A stretch of 64,000 nt of DNA. It comes from Paucisalibacillus globulus. GTDB taxonomy: Bacteria; Bacillota; Bacilli; Bacillales; Amphibacillaceae. Location of the stretch: contig NZ_LT855386.1 in NCBI RefSeq assembly GCF_900184735.1, positions 248,001 through 312,000 on the forward strand. Direction: 5' to 3'. Shown here piece after piece: positions 18,908 to 28,398 of this stretch (position 1 is its first letter; each line of letters begins with the position of its first letter). A program made the translations under genes and the position numbers. The notes below the pieces were generated by a model. It made no database searches. It was not told where the DNA came from and was given only the letters and a program-made list of their open reading frames with translations.

Positions 18908-19748
18908 TTATTTATACCTCTCTTTCTATTTTTCCTTCTTAATATAAGTATTAAGTAAGGATTTTAATTATTAACTGGGAAGTGCTTCTTGTATCATTCC
19001 CATTGGTTACGATGAACTTTTCCTTATAGAACAAAAATAAAACTTTACAATATTTATTATGCCTAAATAGCCAAAAATATTGTATCTAAAAGGAAACAAA
19101 TAATAAAAGGCAATTACTATTTAATCTTTTGTAAGCACATTCATGTTGTAAATTAAAAAATACAATTTTAATTCCGTAAGGTACAATAGCTTTTCCCGTT
19201 TTCTTTGAGGAAGTTGTCACTTTTAAAACCATCCTGTAAATCCCTCCTTTAACCCTCAAATAAATAGGAACATATAAAAGAAGCATTTGTGTAACTTTTG
19301 TAAGTACTTCTTTAAAGTATGTTATTAATCATGCTAATTGTATCACGGTTTAATCTTACAATCTATTTGCCTTCAGGTTAAAATCTGTAAAATTTGCTCG
19401 AAAGCTTCTGACAATTTTGTGAACTTTATAACCAAAACAAATATAAGGCAGAAGTGCCTTATTTAAAATTCAATCGTTGTCTATGTAATCGTAGAACCAG
19501 AAGCATTCGTAAATTTACAGAATATCCCCTATACTATTTCTAGCAGACAATGAAAAAGTTTGCAAGGTTTTTTTACTATTTCCAGTAGTTCCTTATTCAA
19601 TTGCGTCTAATGTTTAACAATTATGTGTCAACTGAAGTTCTAAGCCGAAAATCATTTGCTTTATAGTAAGAGTAAAGTTTAATATTGAGATTAGTACCAT
19701 AATTACTTTTAGAAAAACACAACAGGATATAAAGTGAGGATAATGTTT
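18908..19748. other. divergent ctaC/ctaA intergenic region (841 bases)
   Basis: This region holds the promoters for ctaC (leftward) and ctaA (rightward). B. subtilis places ctaB in this interval, and no ctaB reading frame or recognisable remnant is seen here. A small hairpin TAAGGCA-GAAG-TGCCTTA lies near 19444-19461. One doubtful 48-codon frame is listed separately. I could not assign ResD or sigma-A sites with confidence. Confidence 0.6.
19086..19232 (-). CDS. doubtful 48-residue peptide upstream of ctaC
   Basis: An ATG at 19232 follows GGAGGG with 9-base spacing, which is a good ribosome site. The peptide MVLKVTTSSKKTGKAIVPYG then becomes hydrophobic and cysteine-containing and matches nothing I recognise. 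No terminator or neighbour supports it. It is listed only because of the ribosome site; it may be chance. Confidence 0.2.
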   Translation of the reverse strand: MVLKVTTSSKKTGKAIVPYGIKIVFFNLQHECAYKRLNSNCLLLFVSF

Positions 19749-20705
19749 ATGATTAGATTATTAAAATGGCTTTCGGTTTTGGCTGTCATAGGAATGACGT
19801 TCGTTCTAATTGGCGGTGCATTAGTAACCAAAACAGAGTCTGGTGATGGTTGTGGCGATAGTTGGCCACTATGTAAAGGTGAATTAATTCCATCAGAAAT
19901 AGATATGGAGTTAATAATTGAGTTAAGTCATCGGTTAGTTTCAGGTTCAGTAGGAATTATTGTTCTTGTATTAGCTTACTTAGCATGGAAACATATTGGG
20001 AATATTAGAGAAGTTAAATTTCTGTCATTATTATCAGTAATATTCCTTGTTCTACAAGGCCTTATAGGGGCTGCAGCGGTTATATGGGGACAATCGGACT
20101 TTGTACTTGCTGCACATTTTGGTATTTCCTTAATTTCATTCGCAGCAGTATTTTTACTAATGTTACTAATATTTGAGATTGATAAGAAATTTGATGCTTC
20201 ATCATTACATATTAAAAGGAAGCATCGAATAGAGATATATGCCCTGACTGTCTATACTCTAATAGTTGTTTATACCGGGGCATTAGTTCGGCATATAAAT
20301 GCGAATTTAGTTTGTGGTGATTGGCCATTCTGTTCCAATACAGCCCCTCTTGATTTTGCCTCATACAGCTTTGAGCAGTGGGTACAAATGGGACATCGCT
20401 TAGCAGCAGGTGTTTTATTCATCTGGACTATATCACTTTTTGTAAGAATGATAAAAAACTATCGTCAAAGTAAAGTTATGTATTGGGGATGGATTACAAC
20501 TGTTAGTCTTATTTCAATGCAAGTAATATTTGGTGCACTTATCATTTTCACTTTATTAAATCTGCTAGTTGCTCTAATGCATGCACTTGTTATTACTTGT
20601 TATTTTGGGATGCTAAGTTATTTCATTCTACTATCAACTAGAAGTTCGGCAATGGAACGTAAACAACAAAAACTTATAGAATCAGTAAGTTCAAAGATCA
20701 AATAA
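19749..20705 (+). CDS. ctaA: heme A synthase CtaA
   Basis: A 318-residue membrane protein with eight helices in two four-helix bundles. It oxidises the C8 methyl of heme O to make heme A for the caa3 oxidase. Key features: ALVTKTESGDGCGDSWPLC with the cysteine pair C35/C42, ELSHRLVSGS with a heme-ligand histidine, and the second-half equivalents VCGDWPFC and QMGHRLAAG. The ATG at 19749 is preferred over GTG 19734, which is part of the AGTGAGGA ribosome site. It is divergent from ctaC. Confidence 0.95.
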   Translation: MIRLLKWLSVLAVIGMTFVLIGGALVTKTESGDGCGDSWPLCKGELIPSEIDMELIIELSHRLVSGSVGIIVLVLAYLAWKHIGNIREVKFLSLLSVIFLVLQGLIGAAAVIWGQSDFVLAAHFGISLISFAAVFLLMLLIFEIDKKFDASSLHIKRKHRIEIYALTVYTLIVVYTGALVRHINANLVCGDWPFCSNTAPLDFASYSFEQWVQMGHRLAAGVLFIWTISLFVRMIKNYRQSKVMYWGWITTVSLISMQVIFGALIIFTLLNLLVALMHALVITCYFGMLSYFILLSTRSSAMERKQQKLIESVSSKIK

Positions 20706-20743
20706 TGACAATCCAGAGTTTTCGATTGACCATAGCTATAAAT

Positions 20744-20788
20744 ACTAAGCAAGCTGCAGTTCCTAAAGGCACCTGTAGCTTACTTAGT
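20744..20788 (+). terminator. hairpin after ctaA
   Basis: A 16-bp stem ACTAAGCAAGCTGCAG / CTGTAGCTTACTTAGT with two G-U wobbles and a 13-base loop. It lacks a T-run, so termination is only probable. Confidence 0.5.
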
Positions 20789-21098
20789 GTAAAATAACAC
20801 CCTTTTCTTAATGAAAAAATGTTATTATTTCATACCCCTATAAACTTACCAAATATTTCCTTTAAGGTCTTACAACTTTGATTGGCCCCACTTCCTAGCA
20901 CATCTGGTATTTTGATTTCTCTATTACTCGTGGTAGAGATTTACCACCAACTGATTTCTAATTCATACTAACACCAAATAACCATTAACTATGCTAATGA
21001 CTACTACTATTTTAGTCTTAGGAATTAAAACATCGGTAAATATATAGTCATGTCAAACTAAAGAAGTATCGCAAGACCTGCAATGCTTCTATCCTAAA
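20789..21098. other. non-coding stretch after ctaA, possible gene remnant
   Basis: No gene is supported. On the minus strand 20830-20920 a 30-codon open stretch reads like a protein tail (IPDVLGSGANQSC, then KTLKEIFGKFIGV and a stop) without a start or ribosome site. It may be a decayed gene end or chance. Confidence 0.35.
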
Positions 21099-22073
21099 TT
21101 AAATCCATCCTCTATTTTCATTCAGCCATTTTACACTTTCTGTTTTCTCTCCATTTACATACAATCGAAATATATCGGGTCTTGCATAATGACCTGTTAC
21201 ATCAAAATCTAGTTGACTTAGAGCTATATCTTCTAAATTCAAATCAGCAATCACAATTTCTTCCCTTCCATATATAGGTTCTACAACATATTCACCTAAG
21301 GGACCAACTACCGTACTACCACCCCTGCACATTTCTTCTGGTAAATCAGCTAAGTCATCGTAACAGGCCAAATCTTTCGGATACATGTCTTTCGTTACAT
21401 ATTGATTGCATGACAAAACGAAGCAACGTCCTTCCATTGCTATATGCCTAATCGTTGATTGCCACGTTTCTCTTGAATCAGCAGTGGGTGTGATGTAAAG
21501 TTGTACACCTTTTGAATACATCGCTGCCCTAGCTAAAGGCATATAGTTTTCCCAGCAAATTAATGCACCTATCCTTCCGTATGGTGTTTCAAATACTGGT
21601 AAAGTACTCCCATCCCCCTCACCCCAAACAATCCTTTCAGCTGCTGTTGGCTTCAACTTTCGATGCTTACCAAGTAGATTACCATCCGGGCCAAAGAATA
21701 ATACAGTACAAAAAAGTGTTCCACCAGTACTTTCGTTATCTTTTTCAATTACACCAATAACAAGATAGACACCGGCTTTTCTAGCCGCCTCTCCTAATTT
21801 CATTGTAGACTCTCCAGGTATAGTAACAGAGTTTTTCCAATACCTTAACCAATCTCGTCGCCCTTGTGTAGTACGACTCCCGATTTTTGAGCCAAATGAA
21901 AGCCCTCTTGGATATGCAGAAATGAAAGCTTCTGGAAACACTACAATTTTCGCACCTTTTTCCCCTGCCTTTAGCGTCAACTCAACCGCTTTCTGAGTGC
22001 TCTCCTCTTCGTTCATAATAACAGGTGCAGCCTGCACAATTGCAACACGGACATTTTGATTTTCGTTCGTCAT
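21099..22073 (-). CDS. nitrilase (carbon-nitrogen hydrolase superfamily)
   Basis: A 324-residue enzyme expected to hydrolyse nitriles to carboxylic acids plus ammonia. The Glu-Lys-Cys triad is visible: FPEAFISAYPRG, KHRKLKPTAAER and ICWENYMPLARAAMY. The tail DVTGHYARPDIFRLYVN is the pattern of true nitrilases rather than amidases. Length fits. Substrate (aliphatic, aryl or arylaceto-) cannot be told. GGAGGATATAT precedes the ATG. It is a single gene and is not part of the conserved B. subtilis order, so it was probably gained. Confidence 0.88.
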   Translation of the reverse strand: MTNENQNVRVAIVQAAPVIMNEEESTQKAVELTLKAGEKGAKIVVFPEAFISAYPRGLSFGSKIGSRTTQGRRDWLRYWKNSVTIPGESTMKLGEAARKAGVYLVIGVIEKDNESTGGTLFCTVLFFGPDGNLLGKHRKLKPTAAERIVWGEGDGSTLPVFETPYGRIGALICWENYMPLARAAMYSKGVQLYITPTADSRETWQSTIRHIAMEGRCFVLSCNQYVTKDMYPKDLACYDDLADLPEEMCRGGSTVVGPLGEYVVEPIYGREEIVIADLNLEDIALSQLDFDVTGHYARPDIFRLYVNGEKTESVKWLNENRGWI

Positions 22074-22514
22074 ATATATCCTCCATTATTTATTTTTTCT
22101 AGAACATTAATTATCCCGCTTTAAGTAGATAATTCCTTTCATTTAGATACTTTTTATATTTGCCTAACCCCCTTCCTTGAGAATTGATTAAATTACACCA
22201 TCTCCTTTAATTCTAATTCTTTTAAAATAGTTGGAATAAATTAAAACATTTATCTTTAAATAATATATTTATTAAAAAAGACACCCCTTTGTCTAATTTA
22301 AATAACGAAAGGATGCCTCTACTTATGTGGTTAGAAATACTATTTACGTATTTAATGTCTTAAACATAACTGTAAACCAAAAAATGTTCTATAGAAAGAG
22401 CCCTTTTATAATTAAACTCTTCTTAATAACTAATTATTCCCTTCTTATCCAATTTACAATAATATTTGTGTTTTAGATAATCTAATTTTGCATAAGTTTT
22501 TGTAGCTTCATCCC
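22074..22514. other. intergenic region between deoC and the nitrilase gene
   Basis: AT-rich, with no gene supported. It contains the probable deoC terminator at 22273-22320 and, beyond it, the promoter region of the nitrilase gene, in which I could not define boxes. Confidence 0.5.
22273..22320 (-). terminator. probable terminator of deoC
   Basis: On the minus strand AGGCATCCTTT pairs imperfectly with AAAGGGGTGTCT (wobbles and one bulge), followed by TTTTTTAATAAA. It lies about 195 bases past the deoC stop. Confidence 0.6.
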
Positions 22515-23165
22515 TTACTCGGTAGTCGAGAATAATTCTATTCCAGAACTTGTACCAATCCTCGTTGCACCTGCCTCGACCATTTGTTTTAAATCATTTA
22601 GGTCACGAACTCCACCTGAAGCCTTTACACCTATTGTTGTACCTACAGTTTTTCGCATTAACGCCACATCTTCAAATGTTGCACCGTGATGTGAGAAGCC
22701 AGTAGATGTTTTAACAAAATCAGCTCCGGCTTTTACCGCAAGTTGGCAAACACGAATTTTTTCCTCATCAGTTAATAAGCATGCTTCAATAATAACCTTT
22801 ACTAATGCTTTCCCTTTTACAGCTTCGATCACCGCCCGGATATCTCGTTCAACAAGTCCGTCATTTTTATCCTTTAATGCACCAATGTTTATAACTGTAT
22901 CTACTTCAGTAGCACCGTTATTTACTGCATCTTTTGCTTCAAAGGCTTTTGTTTCTGGCGTATTTGTACCTAATGGAAATCCTATAACTGTGCATACGTT
23001 AACTTCTGTACCTTTTAACATTTCAGCTGCGATATTTACCCATACAGGGTTTACAACCACAGATGCAAAGTCAAATTGTTTAGCTTCTTCACAAAGCTTC
23101 ATAACGTCTTCCTTTGTTATTTCAGGTTTTAATAGTGTATGGTCAATAAGTTCCTTATAATTCAA
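22515..23165 (-). CDS. deoC: deoxyribose-phosphate aldolase
   Basis: A 216-residue class I aldolase that splits 2-deoxyribose 5-phosphate into glyceraldehyde 3-phosphate and acetaldehyde, in deoxynucleoside breakdown. The Schiff-base lysine is K152 in [13 protein letters not shown], the helper lysine K181 in [10 protein letters not shown] and the acid D89 in [11 protein letters not shown]. Length is normal. It starts at TTG after GGAGAGAG. It stands alone, without the usual deoR, nupC or pdp neighbours. Confidence 0.95.
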   Translation of the reverse strand: MNYKELIDHTLLKPEITKEDVMKLCEEAKQFDFASVVVNPVWVNIAAEMLKGTEVNVCTVIGFPLGTNTPETKAFEAKDAVNNGATEVDTVINIGALKDKNDGLVERDIRAVIEAVKGKALVKVIIEACLLTDEEKIRVCQLAVKAGADFVKTSTGFSHHGATFEDVALMRKTVGTTIGVKASGGVRDLNDLKQMVEAGATRIGTSSGIELFSTTE

Positions 23166-24250
23166 CTATGCTCTCTCCTTTATATATAGCCTCTAGGCTT
23201 ACTAATCTACTTTATTCTGCTTAATTTAGCCAACTTTGACACAATTATACTCCACTTTTCCATATGTCACTATCCACTAAATACTTGTAATCCAAACTGT
23301 TATAACAATATGATAAAAGAATTTTATGCATCTAAACCTAGAATGGAAATAATACTTTTTTATATTAACATCACAGTTACTGCAGTAAACCAAGTGAGTG
23401 AGAGCTTTCACTAAAACATTATTTCGCTATATTGGAAAGCTCATCCCTATCTTAACATGTAACATGAAATTTTCTCCATCCAATTAGCCGTGTTTTTCAT
23501 CACCCACTTTAGTTGAATCTTCACGTTAGTATTCAATCTCTGTTTTATAAATTATTGTATCTGTCACAACAAGACCTCCAGATGTTTCCAAGCTAGAAAT
23601 GTGATTTATCAATTGTTATAACGGGTGTTCTATTTGCTTAAAAAAACTTTTTGTTATCAACAATAAAAAATAAGAATCAACAAAATCAATAATTAATCTT
23701 CGCTTTAAGATTTTAATTAACTAATAACTGGATGGCAATAAACGTGACTATTTGGATGGTTTATTATAACAAAAAGTAAGATACCATTAACATAAAAATA
23801 TAAAGATTATTTTCATACAAGCAATTGCCAAACAGAAAAAGGCCACAATTTACAATAGTAAAAGAAAAATCGAATTAACTATTCGAAAACTAAATTTGTT
23901 TAATCAAAGGCCTATTTCACTTCAATTTCTTAAAAAAACCCACTGCAAGCTAGTAAATTTTTACAGAAGGTTGATTGAAAGTCTGTAATAGAGTGAATCA
24001 TCCTAGTTTCGATTAAAGAAATTTACTATCTAACAGCAACATATTATAAAAGGCTTCTTCCCATTATCAATATATAAGACTCTTCTATTATAAGGAGGTG
24101 GTATTCTTCAGTTCTCTATGATTCCTCTAAGCCTTAGCAACCAAAAAGCCGGTTAAACCAAGTCTGATTGAACAAGCCTTTTTCGTGGGCTAAATATTTA
24201 CAATGATATTTTAAGAAAGTACATATTATTATAGAAGGAGAAGATAATAA
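23166..24250. other. 1,085-base region without a supported gene
   Basis: AT-rich and full of stops. Two things stand out. At 23526-23617 on the minus strand a short open stretch reads SSLETSGGLVVTDTIIYKTE then stops, which looks protein-like but has no start. At 24091-24100 a perfect AAGGAGGTGG lies upstream of an ATG (24118) that opens only 12 codons. Either may mark lost genes. GAGCTTTC / GGAAAGCTC near 23402-23446 can pair around a 31-base loop. Confidence 0.5.
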
Positions 24251-24829
24251 ATGAGACTTTTTCAAGTATTAATGTTCATTCCTATCATTTTACTCTTTGC
24301 TTGTGGTGAGTATAGTGAAATCAATCCGGATATGTCTGAAACAGTAGCAGACTTTTCTTTTACAACCCAAGATAATGAAGTATTAAGTCTTAATGATCTA
24401 AAAGGTGAATGGTGGATTGCAGATTTCGTTTTTACCAATTGTGAAACAGTGTGCCTCCCGATGACATATAACATGTCAAACTTACAAAGAAAACTAAAAG
24501 AAAATGATATAGATGTACAGCTCGTCTCATTTTCTGTAGATCCAGATTATGACAGTCCCGAAGTGTTAAAGGAATATGCTATGCAATATGATGCGGATTT
24601 TAGCAACTGGAACTTTTTAACAGGTTATGACTTCCAAACAATTAGAGAGCTGTCAATCAAGTCATTTCGTTCTCTTGTACTGGCACCAAATAATGGTTCA
24701 GACCAGGTTACACATGGTACAAGCTTTATGCTAGTAACTCCTGATGGAAAATATATAAAAAGTTATGATGGAGTAGATGCAGACGAGATGGATAGAATTG
24801 TTGGAGACTTAAAGAAGGTTCTATATTAA
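24251..24829 (+). CDS. SCO1/SenC family lipoprotein, first of two tandem copies
   Basis: A 192-residue thioredoxin-fold copper chaperone. The signal ends LLFACG with lipobox cysteine C18. The copper-binding CxxxC is CETVC (C64, C68) and the distal histidine is H155 in QVTHGTSFM. SCO proteins help build the Cu-A site of cytochrome oxidase subunit II and act as thiol-redox partners. It keeps all three metal ligands. It is followed 27 bases later by a paralogue. Confidence 0.9.
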   Translation: MRLFQVLMFIPIILLFACGEYSEINPDMSETVADFSFTTQDNEVLSLNDLKGEWWIADFVFTNCETVCLPMTYNMSNLQRKLKENDIDVQLVSFSVDPDYDSPEVLKEYAMQYDADFSNWNFLTGYDFQTIRELSIKSFRSLVLAPNNGSDQVTHGTSFMLVTPDGKYIKSYDGVDADEMDRIVGDLKKVLY

Positions 24830-24856
24830 TAGTAGATTTTTATGGAGGAATAAAAA

Positions 24857-25426
24857 TTGAGGAAATACAAATTTAATATGTTAGTTCTAATCCTTTTCCT
24901 AGTTGCTTGTGGTAGCAAAGAAATTGAGTCAAATATGTCGCAAAAAGTACCAGAGTTTGATTTTACAACACAAGAAAATGAAAAGTTAGGATTAAAGGAT
25001 TTAAAAGGTGAATGGTGGATTGCAGATTTTATTTTCACAAAGTGTACTACAGTATGTCTTCCAATGACAGCAAATATGTCGAAGTTACAAGACCAACTAA
25101 AAAATGAAGGTTTGGATGTCCAAATAATATCTTTTACAGTAGATCCCGCTAATGATTCTCCAGGGGTATTGAAGAAGTATGCACAAGTTTATGATGCGGA
25201 TTTTAGTATGTGGAGTTTTTTAACAGGCTATGAATTTGAAGAAATTAAGGAGTTTTCAGAGAACGCATTTTACTCGGAGGTATCAAGAGCACGAGATTCA
25301 GATCAAATAAATCATGGTGTCCGTTTCTATTTAGTTAATCCAGATGGAGAAATTATAAAATATTATGATGGTATCGATATGGATGAGGTCAAAACTATTA
25401 TAGATGATTTAAAAAAAGTCTTATAA
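24857..25426 (+). CDS. SCO1/SenC family lipoprotein, second tandem copy
   Basis: A 189-residue paralogue of the preceding gene: both share LKGEWWIADF, the CxxxC region ending VCLPMT and FLTGYEF-like segments. The lipobox is LVACGS (C18), the ligands are C63 and C67 (CTTVC) and H153 (QINHGVRFYL). The start is TTG behind GGAGGAATAAAAA. A tandem duplication is clear; both copies keep their ligands, so both may be functional, perhaps one for caa3 and one for another redox task (inference). Confidence 0.9.
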   Translation: MRKYKFNMLVLILFLVACGSKEIESNMSQKVPEFDFTTQENEKLGLKDLKGEWWIADFIFTKCTTVCLPMTANMSKLQDQLKNEGLDVQIISFTVDPANDSPGVLKKYAQVYDADFSMWSFLTGYEFEEIKEFSENAFYSEVSRARDSDQINHGVRFYLVNPDGEIIKYYDGIDMDEVKTIIDDLKKVL

Positions 25427-25462
25427 AGATTCATTATTATCATTAAAAGGGGTACAAAGTTT

Positions 25463-25792
25463 ATGTTTAAAAATAGAATAGTTATTTTCATTAGCATACT
25501 TATTTCCATACTGATAATTATAAGTTTTTTGATACCTAGTGAAACGAAGCCATCTCCTAATACCAGGATAATACTAGAGCACACTTATAAAACATATATT
25601 GCACCCGGATGTTTTGAACAATCAAATCCAACAAATTATCTAGAAGATTCAACATTAGCGAAAGCAAAAGCCTTAAGCTATAGCCCGAATGGACCTTGCA
25701 CAATGGAAGTCCTAGAAAGTGAAAAGGATTCATTCATTATTAGTTTACTAAAAAATGTTGGAGTTATAAATAAAAAATGGGATAACTGGTAA
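25463..25792 (+). CDS. unrecognised 109-residue single-pass membrane protein
   Basis: I do not recognise this family. Residues 5-24 are a membrane helix (IVIFISILISILIIISFLIP). The remainder is outside-facing by charge, with two cysteines (APGCFEQSNP and NGPCTMEVL) and a short hydrophobic stretch near residue 94. The ATG follows AAAAGGGG. It lies 36 bases after the second SCO gene and before cydA, so it is probably cotranscribed with the SCO pair. A role in oxidase assembly is a guess from position. Confidence 0.75.
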   Translation: MFKNRIVIFISILISILIIISFLIPSETKPSPNTRIILEHTYKTYIAPGCFEQSNPTNYLEDSTLAKAKALSYSPNGPCTMEVLESEKDSFIISLLKNVGVINKKWDNW

Positions 25793-26033
25793 GATTAATT
25801 GTTGGAATATAGGATTTTTACGCCACTCCTCAATTATATAAATATACTTACTTTAAGGGAAATAGAATCCCCATTCACTAATTTTCATACTATATTGCGG
25901 ACTAGTCCTAGGTAACTAATAAACCAACAGTTACATCATATAGATATGTTAACAACACGAGATAACGTAAACTCTAGAATTCTATGCTCAATATTGCACT
26001 TATTTGTTTTAGAGTTAAGGAGGAAATATAACT

Positions 26034-27374
26034 ATGCTATTTGAAGATCCAGTATTAGCTAGCAGATTTTTAACAATGCTCACTCTTTCCTTTCACATAA
26101 TTTACGCAACCATTGGTGTAGGTGTGCCACTCATGATTATGATTGCACAATGGGTTGGAATTAAAAAAAATGATGTACATTATATTTTATTAGCCAGACG
26201 ATGGGCAAAAGGATTTGTTGTAACTGTTGCAGTTGGGGTTGTTACAGGAACTGTAATGGGACTCCAGCTTTCACTGTTATGGCCAAATTTTATGGAATTA
26301 GCAGGTCAAATTATTGCTTTACCTTTATTTATGGAAGTATTCGCTTTCTTCTTTGAAGCAATATTTTTAGGTATATATTTATACACATGGGATCGGTTTG
26401 AAGATCAGCGAAAACATTTTTTCTTGTTAATTCCAGTTGCATTAGGTGCGGGTATGTCAGCTTTGGTCATTACCATAGTCAATGCATTTATGAACGCACC
26501 ACAAGGTTTTGATATTGTTGATGGACAACTCATTAATGCAAATCCAATTGCTGCAATGTTTAACCCAGCAATGCCAACTAAAGTTTCCCATGTCCTTGCA
26601 ACTGCTTATATGACTGTCGCATTTATGCTTGCTGCAATTGCAGCTTACCGTTTACTAAGAGGCTCAAATCACGTTTATCATAAAAAGGCACTTTACTTAA
26701 CTATGAAAGTGGGGTTAATTTTCTCTATTGCAACAGTAATTATTGGGGATTTCTCCGGAAAATACTTAGCAGAGTATCAGCCCGAAAAATTAGCTGCAGC
26801 AGAGTGGCACTTTGAAACCGAAGAAGGTGCACCCTTATTAATGTATGGAATACTTGATGAAAATAATGAGGTTAAAGGTGAAATAAAAATTCCATTTGCC
26901 TTAAGTATATTAGCATTTGGTAATCCAACAGCAGAAGTAATTGGACTTAATGAATTTCCTGTGGAAGAAACCCCTCCACTTATTATCCATTATTTCTTTG
27001 ATTTAATGGTTACAATTGGTGTCTTTATGATTGTCTTATCACTTATATTTTGGATAGGAATAAAGCGAGGGTGGAATTTTGTAAAAGCAAAATGGTACCG
27101 TTGGCTAATCGTACTAGGTGGCCCATTATCTTTTCTAGCTATCGAAGCAGGATGGTGGATGGCAGAGGTTGGACGACAGCCGTGGATTCTCAATGGAATC
27201 ATGACTGTAGAAGAAGCTGCCACATCTAGTGACTATGTCGGACTAATGTCCATTCTATTTATTCTTTTATATATCGTATTAGGAACTGGTACGATTATCG
27301 TACTTCGCCGAATATTTAAGGAAAATCCAGTAGAGAAAGAGCTTAAAATCCCACAAGGGGGTAATAACGCATGA
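26034..27374 (+). CDS. cydA: cytochrome bd-type oxidase subunit I
   Basis: A 446-residue quinol oxidase subunit with nine helices. Heme ligands are expected at the early His in LTLSFHIIYATIGVG, at the His-bearing segments and at the Met of helix V. The conserved EVGRQPWILNG near residue 382 is diagnostic. The quinol-binding loop is short, as in Gram-positive enzymes and B. subtilis YthA. The ATG follows AAGGAGGAAATATAACT. It overlaps cydB by 4 bases. Confidence 0.92.
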   Translation: MLFEDPVLASRFLTMLTLSFHIIYATIGVGVPLMIMIAQWVGIKKNDVHYILLARRWAKGFVVTVAVGVVTGTVMGLQLSLLWPNFMELAGQIIALPLFMEVFAFFFEAIFLGIYLYTWDRFEDQRKHFFLLIPVALGAGMSALVITIVNAFMNAPQGFDIVDGQLINANPIAAMFNPAMPTKVSHVLATAYMTVAFMLAAIAAYRLLRGSNHVYHKKALYLTMKVGLIFSIATVIIGDFSGKYLAEYQPEKLAAAEWHFETEEGAPLLMYGILDENNEVKGEIKIPFALSILAFGNPTAEVIGLNEFPVEETPPLIIHYFFDLMVTIGVFMIVLSLIFWIGIKRGWNFVKAKWYRWLIVLGGPLSFLAIEAGWWMAEVGRQPWILNGIMTVEEAATSSDYVGLMSILFILLYIVLGTGTIIVLRRIFKENPVEKELKIPQGGNNA

Positions 27375-28393
27375 CATTGGAAATTTTAGGTATAACAGTT
27401 TTATGGACATTTTTGTTCGGGTACATTATTTTAGGATCAATTGATTATGGCGCCGGTTTTTTTAATGCATACAGTATTATTACAGGGAAAGACCATATAT
27501 TATCTAATATTATACAGCGTTACTTGTCTCCTGTTTGGGAAGTTACCAATGTATTTTTCGTGTTTTTTTTCGTAGGGATTGTGGGTTTCTTCCCTAAATC
27601 AGCCTACTATTTTGGAACCATTTTTCTAATACCAGGCAGTATTGCGTTGATCCTACTCGCAATTCGAGGTTCATATTATGCATTTGAAACCTATGGAAAT
27701 AAAGGACATAAGGGCTATGCGTTTATTTATGGATTATCAGGTCTTCTTATACCCGCTTCTCTTTCCATTGTACTTACGATATCAGAAGGCGGGTTTATAT
27801 ATATAGAAGATGGGAATCCTGTTCTAGATTACTGGGCGTTATTCATAAGCCCATTATCATGGTCGATTGTACTCTTAAGCATTGTAGCGGTGCTTTATAT
27901 TTCGGCCGTTTTTCTTACTTGGTATGCAAATAAAACAGGTGATCTAAAAGCTACTAATCTAATGCGTAAATATGCACTGATATGGGCATTTCCTTTAATC
28001 ATTACTGCAGCCGGGATTATTTATGAGTTAAGTTTCCATAGCTCTGAACATTATGAGCGAATAATAGACCTAGGTTGGATGTTCGGACTATCCTTTTTGT
28101 TATGGATTGCAACAGTATTATTAATTTGGAAACAAAAAAATTATGGAACTGCCGTTTGGTTATTAATCGGTCAGTTTACCCTAGCCTTTTATGGATTCGG
28201 AATTTCACACTATCCTTATTTGCTGTATCCATACTTAAACATTTACGAAGGATTTACAAATCAGGCAATGGCAATTTCACTAGTTGTTGTGTTTATTCTT
28301 GGCCTTGCGTTGTTAATACCTTCTCTATACCTGCTTTTAAAATTGTTCCTGTTTGATAAGAATTACCTACAAGGAAAACAAAAGAAAGAGTGA
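27371..28393 (+). CDS. cydB: cytochrome bd-type oxidase subunit II
   Basis: A 340-residue membrane protein of the CydB/YthB family, with LFGYIILGSIDYGAGFF near the N-terminus and SPVWEVTNVFFVFFFVG, the counterpart of the GNEVW motif region. It has about nine helices. The ATGA overlap with cydA indicates translational coupling. It forms the heterodimer core with subunit I. Confidence 0.92.
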   Translation: MTLEILGITVLWTFLFGYIILGSIDYGAGFFNAYSIITGKDHILSNIIQRYLSPVWEVTNVFFVFFFVGIVGFFPKSAYYFGTIFLIPGSIALILLAIRGSYYAFETYGNKGHKGYAFIYGLSGLLIPASLSIVLTISEGGFIYIEDGNPVLDYWALFISPLSWSIVLLSIVAVLYISAVFLTWYANKTGDLKATNLMRKYALIWAFPLIITAAGIIYELSFHSSEHYERIIDLGWMFGLSFLLWIATVLLIWKQKNYGTAVWLLIGQFTLAFYGFGISHYPYLLYPYLNIYEGFTNQAMAISLVVVFILGLALLIPSLYLLLKLFLFDKNYLQGKQKKE

Positions 28394-28398
28394 GAGAT

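Noticed and set aside
25899-25908. Perfect palindrome GGACTAGTCC upstream of cydA
   Set aside because: Ten bases only, no known operator match and not repeated; could be chance.
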